From: Stutzerimonas kunmingensis
GTDB taxonomy: Bacteria; Pseudomonadota; Gammaproteobacteria; Pseudomonadales; Pseudomonadaceae
DNA: 64,000 nucleotides
Direction of reading: 5' to 3'
Assembly: GCF_002929225.1 (NCBI RefSeq)
Contig: NZ_PISM01000004.1
Coordinates: forward strand, 992,001-1,056,000
Part shown: one piece after another, positions 62,137-64,000 of the stretch
Layout of the letters: each line of letters opens with the position of its first letter
Position numbering within the stretch: position 1 is the first letter of the stretch
The notes under the pieces: generated by a model
Told to the model about the DNA's origin: nothing
What the model saw: only the letters and a program-made list of their open reading frames with translations
Databases searched by the model: none
Position numbers and translations under genes: made by a program

Positions 62137-62205
62137 GTGGGAGCGGTCTTGACCGCGAATGAGCCGGCACCGGGCGGGCCCATTCGCGGCTGAGGTCGCT
62201 CCTAC
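62137..62205. repeat. Imperfect inverted-repeat intergenic element
   Basis: Left arm 62137-62161 (GTGGGAGCGGTCTTGACCGC, then GAATG) and right arm 62181-62205 (CATTCGCGGCTGAGGTCGCT, then CCTAC) are mostly complementary across a 19-base loop. This GTRGGAGCG…CGCGAATG type repeat is widespread between pseudomonad genes. It lies between the thioesterase and NIT-domain genes, in a 228-base non-coding gap. Confidence 0.7.
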
Positions 62206-62293
62206 TGGAGGCCCTAGGTGGAGCGGCGCCTGCACGTAGCCATGCGTTGGCGGCTACGAATGGAGCGGAGGCAGACCCCGCAACCTCGATCCG

Positions 62294-63016
62294 TCAGCCC
62301 GCCCGATGCAAGCCACGCTGCGCTTGTACGCCACTGTGCTGCAGACGTTGCTGGATCAACTGCAGGCGCGCGTCGATGAAGGGAGTGACCAGGGCAAAAC
62401 ACTCGGGCGGGCTCAGCCTCGGTTGGGCTGCATGGATCACGCTGCGCTCCAGCTTGCCGACCAGCCGCTTCAGCTCCATATCGGTGTCTGTAACCATGCG
62501 CCGACAGAGTGCTTTCAGGCGCTTTTGCAACGCCGGCGTGCAGCCGCCCTGATTCGAGGCGACGACGCAGAGGCCGCGCAGGCGTGCCACGTCTTCCAGT
62601 TCGCGGCAGGCGCGAGCGGCTTCGGTGGGTTCGTTGCTCGATATCGGCGCCCGCTTCTCAAGCGCATCGATAAGGGTTTCGATCAGAGCGCAATGCCCGT
62701 CGAAATCGGCAGGGTTGTTGCGCAGAACCAGCCAGCCTTCGGTTATCGAATACGCATCGGGCAGGGCACTGCGCTGTTGCAGACGTTGCGTCAGGCTTGT
62801 CGCCAGCGCGCAGCGCAGCGCTACCGCAGTGGGTTCGCTCTGTACGCCCAGACCGCGATGCTGTTGCAGCAGGCGGAGAATCTCCAGATCTTCCTGAACT
62901 GCCAGCAGGCGCAACTGCGCTACGCGTCGGGAATGTTGTGCGCTGGCCATGCCGTTCAGATAGTGGCCCAGCATCAACAGTGCACAGGCGATCGCCAAGG
63001 TCGCGGTGATGGTCAT
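62294..63016 (-). CDS. Membrane-anchored NIT (nitrate/nitrite-sensing) domain-like protein
   Basis: 240 residues. An N-terminal helix (residues 1-20, MTITATLAIACALLMLGHYL) acts as anchor. Then a long helical region: RLLAVQEDLEILRLLQQHRGLGVQ (~36-59), whose Q-x-x-R-G-L resembles the NIT domain of nitrate-responsive NasR proteins, and WLVLRNNPADFDGHCALIETLIDALE. No kinase, HAMP, EAL or ANTAR output domain is present. The start at 63016 is preceded by AGGGAT. The gene carries its own NasT-type leader and sigma-54 promoter, so it is likely induced with nitrate assimilation. Output unknown. Confidence 0.68.
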   Translation of the reverse strand: MTITATLAIACALLMLGHYLNGMASAQHSRRVAQLRLLAVQEDLEILRLLQQHRGLGVQSEPTAVALRCALATSLTQRLQQRSALPDAYSITEGWLVLRNNPADFDGHCALIETLIDALEKRAPISSNEPTEAARACRELEDVARLRGLCVVASNQGGCTPALQKRLKALCRRMVTDTDMELKRLVGKLERSVIHAAQPRLSPPECFALVTPFIDARLQLIQQRLQHSGVQAQRGLHRAG

Positions 63017-63062
63017 TCTACAAATCCCTGAAGTGAGCGCGCGGCACTGCCGCGCGGGCAAC

Positions 63063-63144
63063 AAAAAAGGCGTCCGGACCGGCATGTCGAAACATGCGGT
63101 GCAGGGACGCCTTCGTCTTTGCCGGACGCCCTCGTTGGCTCGGC
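63063..63144 (-). promoter_or_regulatory. NasT/ANTAR-type leader of the NIT-domain gene
   Basis: P1 (63121-63144): outer GCCG/CGGC and inner GCC-AACGAG-GGC hairpin with an A1/G4 hexaloop. P2 (63106-63117): GAC-GAAGGC-GTC, a hexaloop with G at position 1 instead of A. The terminator (63063-63113) pairs AAGGCGTCC with GGACGCCTT, contains a GCATGT-TTCG-ACATGC core and ends in TTTTTT. The plan equals the other two leaders except for the changed P2 loop base. Confidence 0.75.
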
Positions 63145-63154
63145 CAACCCATCT

Positions 63155-63170
63155 AGCAAGCTGCTTGCCA
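63155..63170 (-). promoter_or_regulatory. Sigma-54 promoter of the NIT-domain gene
   Basis: Minus-strand TGGCAAGCAGCTTGCT: TGGCA at -24 and TTGCT at -12 with GG-N10-GC spacing, a near-consensus match. Predicted start near 63144, at the first base of P1. The remaining bases to 63316 contain no gene. Confidence 0.77.
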
Positions 63171-63316
63171 GCCTGCCGCTTGCTGCAGGCTTTCGGCTGA
63201 ACGCCGCGTCGTGGCGGATGGCGGCGTTGCAGCTGTCTTACGGTCCATGCCGAGGGACCGAGAGCACGCTCGCCGATGGTGCGTTTGGTCGAGCGGTTGC
63301 ACTGCGGTCGGGCAGC

Positions 63317-63895
63317 TCACTGCCCAAGCAGCTCGTTCATGGCGATGATCTGCTCGGCGACCTGGATCAGCTTCTGCTGGCGACTCATCGCCTGGCGGCG
63401 CATCAGGGTGTAGGCCTCTTCCTCCTTGCAGTCGCGCATCTTCATCAGCATGCCCTTGGCCAGCTCGATGCGTTTGCGTTCCGCGAGTTGCTGCTCGCGG
63501 GCCTGCAATTGCGCACGGATCGCCTGGTCAGCCTCGAAACGCGCCATCGCCACATCGAGGATCGGCTTGAGTCGCTGGGCCTGAATGCCCTCGACGATAT
63601 AGGCGCTGACCCCGGCGCGGATGGCCTGACGCATGGCATCCGGGTCACTGTCGTCGGTGAACATGACGATGGGCCGTGGTTGATCGCGGCTGACCAGCAC
63701 CACTTGCTCCAGCACATCGCGGCCCGGTGAGTCGGTGTCGATCAGCACCACGTCCGGACGGATCGCCTCGACCCGCTCGGGCAGATCAATGGTCAGGCCG
63801 GATTCATCGATGACTTCGAAGCCGGCCTCGATCAGCGCGCTTCGCAGGCGCCCGATCTTGCGTGGGGTGTCGTCGATCAGCAGGATGCGCAACAT
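63317..63895 (-). CDS. nasT: NasT, ANTAR-domain antiterminator regulator
   Basis: 192 residues. A receiver-like domain (LRILLIDDTPRKIGRLRSALI at the start; VVLIDTDSPGRD near residue 52, FTDDSD near 77) is followed by a C-terminal ANTAR domain (~125-185): AERKRIELAKGMLMKMRDCKEEEAYTLMRRQAMSRQQK. In the Nas system NasT binds paired hexaloop RNA leaders and blocks termination; NasS holds it inactive without nitrate. Three candidate targets lie within 7 kb. The start at 63895 follows CAGGAG, and nasS ends 14 bases upstream. Confidence 0.92.
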   Translation of the reverse strand: MLRILLIDDTPRKIGRLRSALIEAGFEVIDESGLTIDLPERVEAIRPDVVLIDTDSPGRDVLEQVVLVSRDQPRPIVMFTDDSDPDAMRQAIRAGVSAYIVEGIQAQRLKPILDVAMARFEADQAIRAQLQAREQQLAERKRIELAKGMLMKMRDCKEEEAYTLMRRQAMSRQQKLIQVAEQIIAMNELLGQ

Positions 63896-63909
63896 GCCTG
63901 ATCTCCTGC

Positions 63910-64000
63910 TCAAAGTGCAGCCACCATGGCCTGATCGGCCATGGCGTGCAGCGGGAAACTGCGGGCGTAGGCTGCCGGATCGCTGCCGTCCCAGGTCTTG
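63910..64000 (-). CDS. nasS: NasS nitrate sensor, C-terminal 29 residues (runs off the window)
   Basis: The minus-strand frame reads TWDGSDPAAYARSFPLHAMA… to VAAL and a TGA at 63910-63912. W(D)GSDPAAY near the C-terminus is typical of NrtA/CmpA-like nitrate-binding proteins. Its place 14 bases before nasT identifies NasS, the cytoplasmic nitrate-responsive partner of NasT. The rest, including any leader of nasST itself, lies beyond base 64000. Confidence 0.8.
   Translation of the reverse strand, partial: KTWDGSDPAAYARSFPLHAMADQAMVAAL

Noticed and set aside
63171-63316. NtrC site (GCAC-N11-GTGC near 63263-63282) upstream of the NIT-gene promoter
   Set aside because: Spacing is four bases longer than the consensus.

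Overview
The window reads as a chromosomal segment of a gammaproteobacterium of the Pseudomonas stutzeri (Stutzerimonas) type. G+C is high, spacing is tight, several starts are GTG or TTG, and gene order follows pseudomonad patterns: trkH–Cys-cluster protein–nitroreductase–CpxA/CpxP/CpxR, edd–glk–gltR–gltS–gts sugar ABC operon–porin, aroC–MFS–mtnBDC, and cobA–nitrate reductase–nirD–nirB–kinase–nitrate transporter–nasT/nasS. I saw no prophage, insertion sequence, tRNA, rRNA or CRISPR array. This is core-genome DNA carrying a few accessory modules and short non-coding repeats.

Layout. 1-5.2 kb: start of a TrkH potassium transporter, small redox-type genes and a Cpx-like envelope-stress cluster. 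5.6-10.1 kb: PHP-family nuclease, YciO, TrpS and the condensin partners ScpA/ScpB. 10.3-21.1 kb: glucose uptake and Entner-Doudoroff block (Edd, Glk, GltR/GltS two-component system, GtsABCD transporter, a LamB-type porin). 21.1-30.3 kb: hypothetical membrane protein, hydrolase, AroC, the MtnB/D/C methionine-salvage genes behind a co-transcribed MFS carrier, two PLDc_N mini-proteins with a phosphatase, an AlkA-type glycosylase and SpeE. 30.4-34.4 kb: a four-gene module (circularly permuted ATP-grasp, alpha-E, transglutaminase, Anbu-type proteasome-like peptidase), predicted to make and break peptide bonds, with unknown substrate. 34.6-43.2 kb: RraB-like protein, LysR regulator, TauE/SafE, ChrA, DUF1853, NadK, phosphoesterase, rhomboid, DUF1315, DUF2797. 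43.4-50.1 kb: PepN, a YCF48/RND pair and a small lipoprotein. 50.3-64 kb: nitrate assimilation.

The nitrate block holds the most regulatory structure. Three transcription units on the minus strand (nirB-nirD-nitrate reductase-cobA; the nitrate transporter with a PP2C/kinase fusion; a membrane NIT-domain protein) each show the same arrangement: a GG-N10-GC sigma-54 promoter, a leader with paired hexaloop hairpins of the ANTAR-target type, and an intrinsic terminator whose 5' arm is shared with the second hexaloop hairpin. The ANTAR regulator NasT and the end of its partner NasS are encoded next to them. The window therefore appears to contain a NasST antitermination regulon that includes a nitrate-sensing membrane protein of unknown purpose.

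Other points of note are an E. coli Pfk-2-like sugar-phosphate kinase in a lineage normally lacking phosphofructokinase, a LamB-type rather than OprB-type porin closing the glucose operon, a matched pair of inverted intergenic repeats 6 kb apart, a repeat element whose end supplies a stop codon, and a 28-bp-arm perfect palindrome acting as a two-way terminator.
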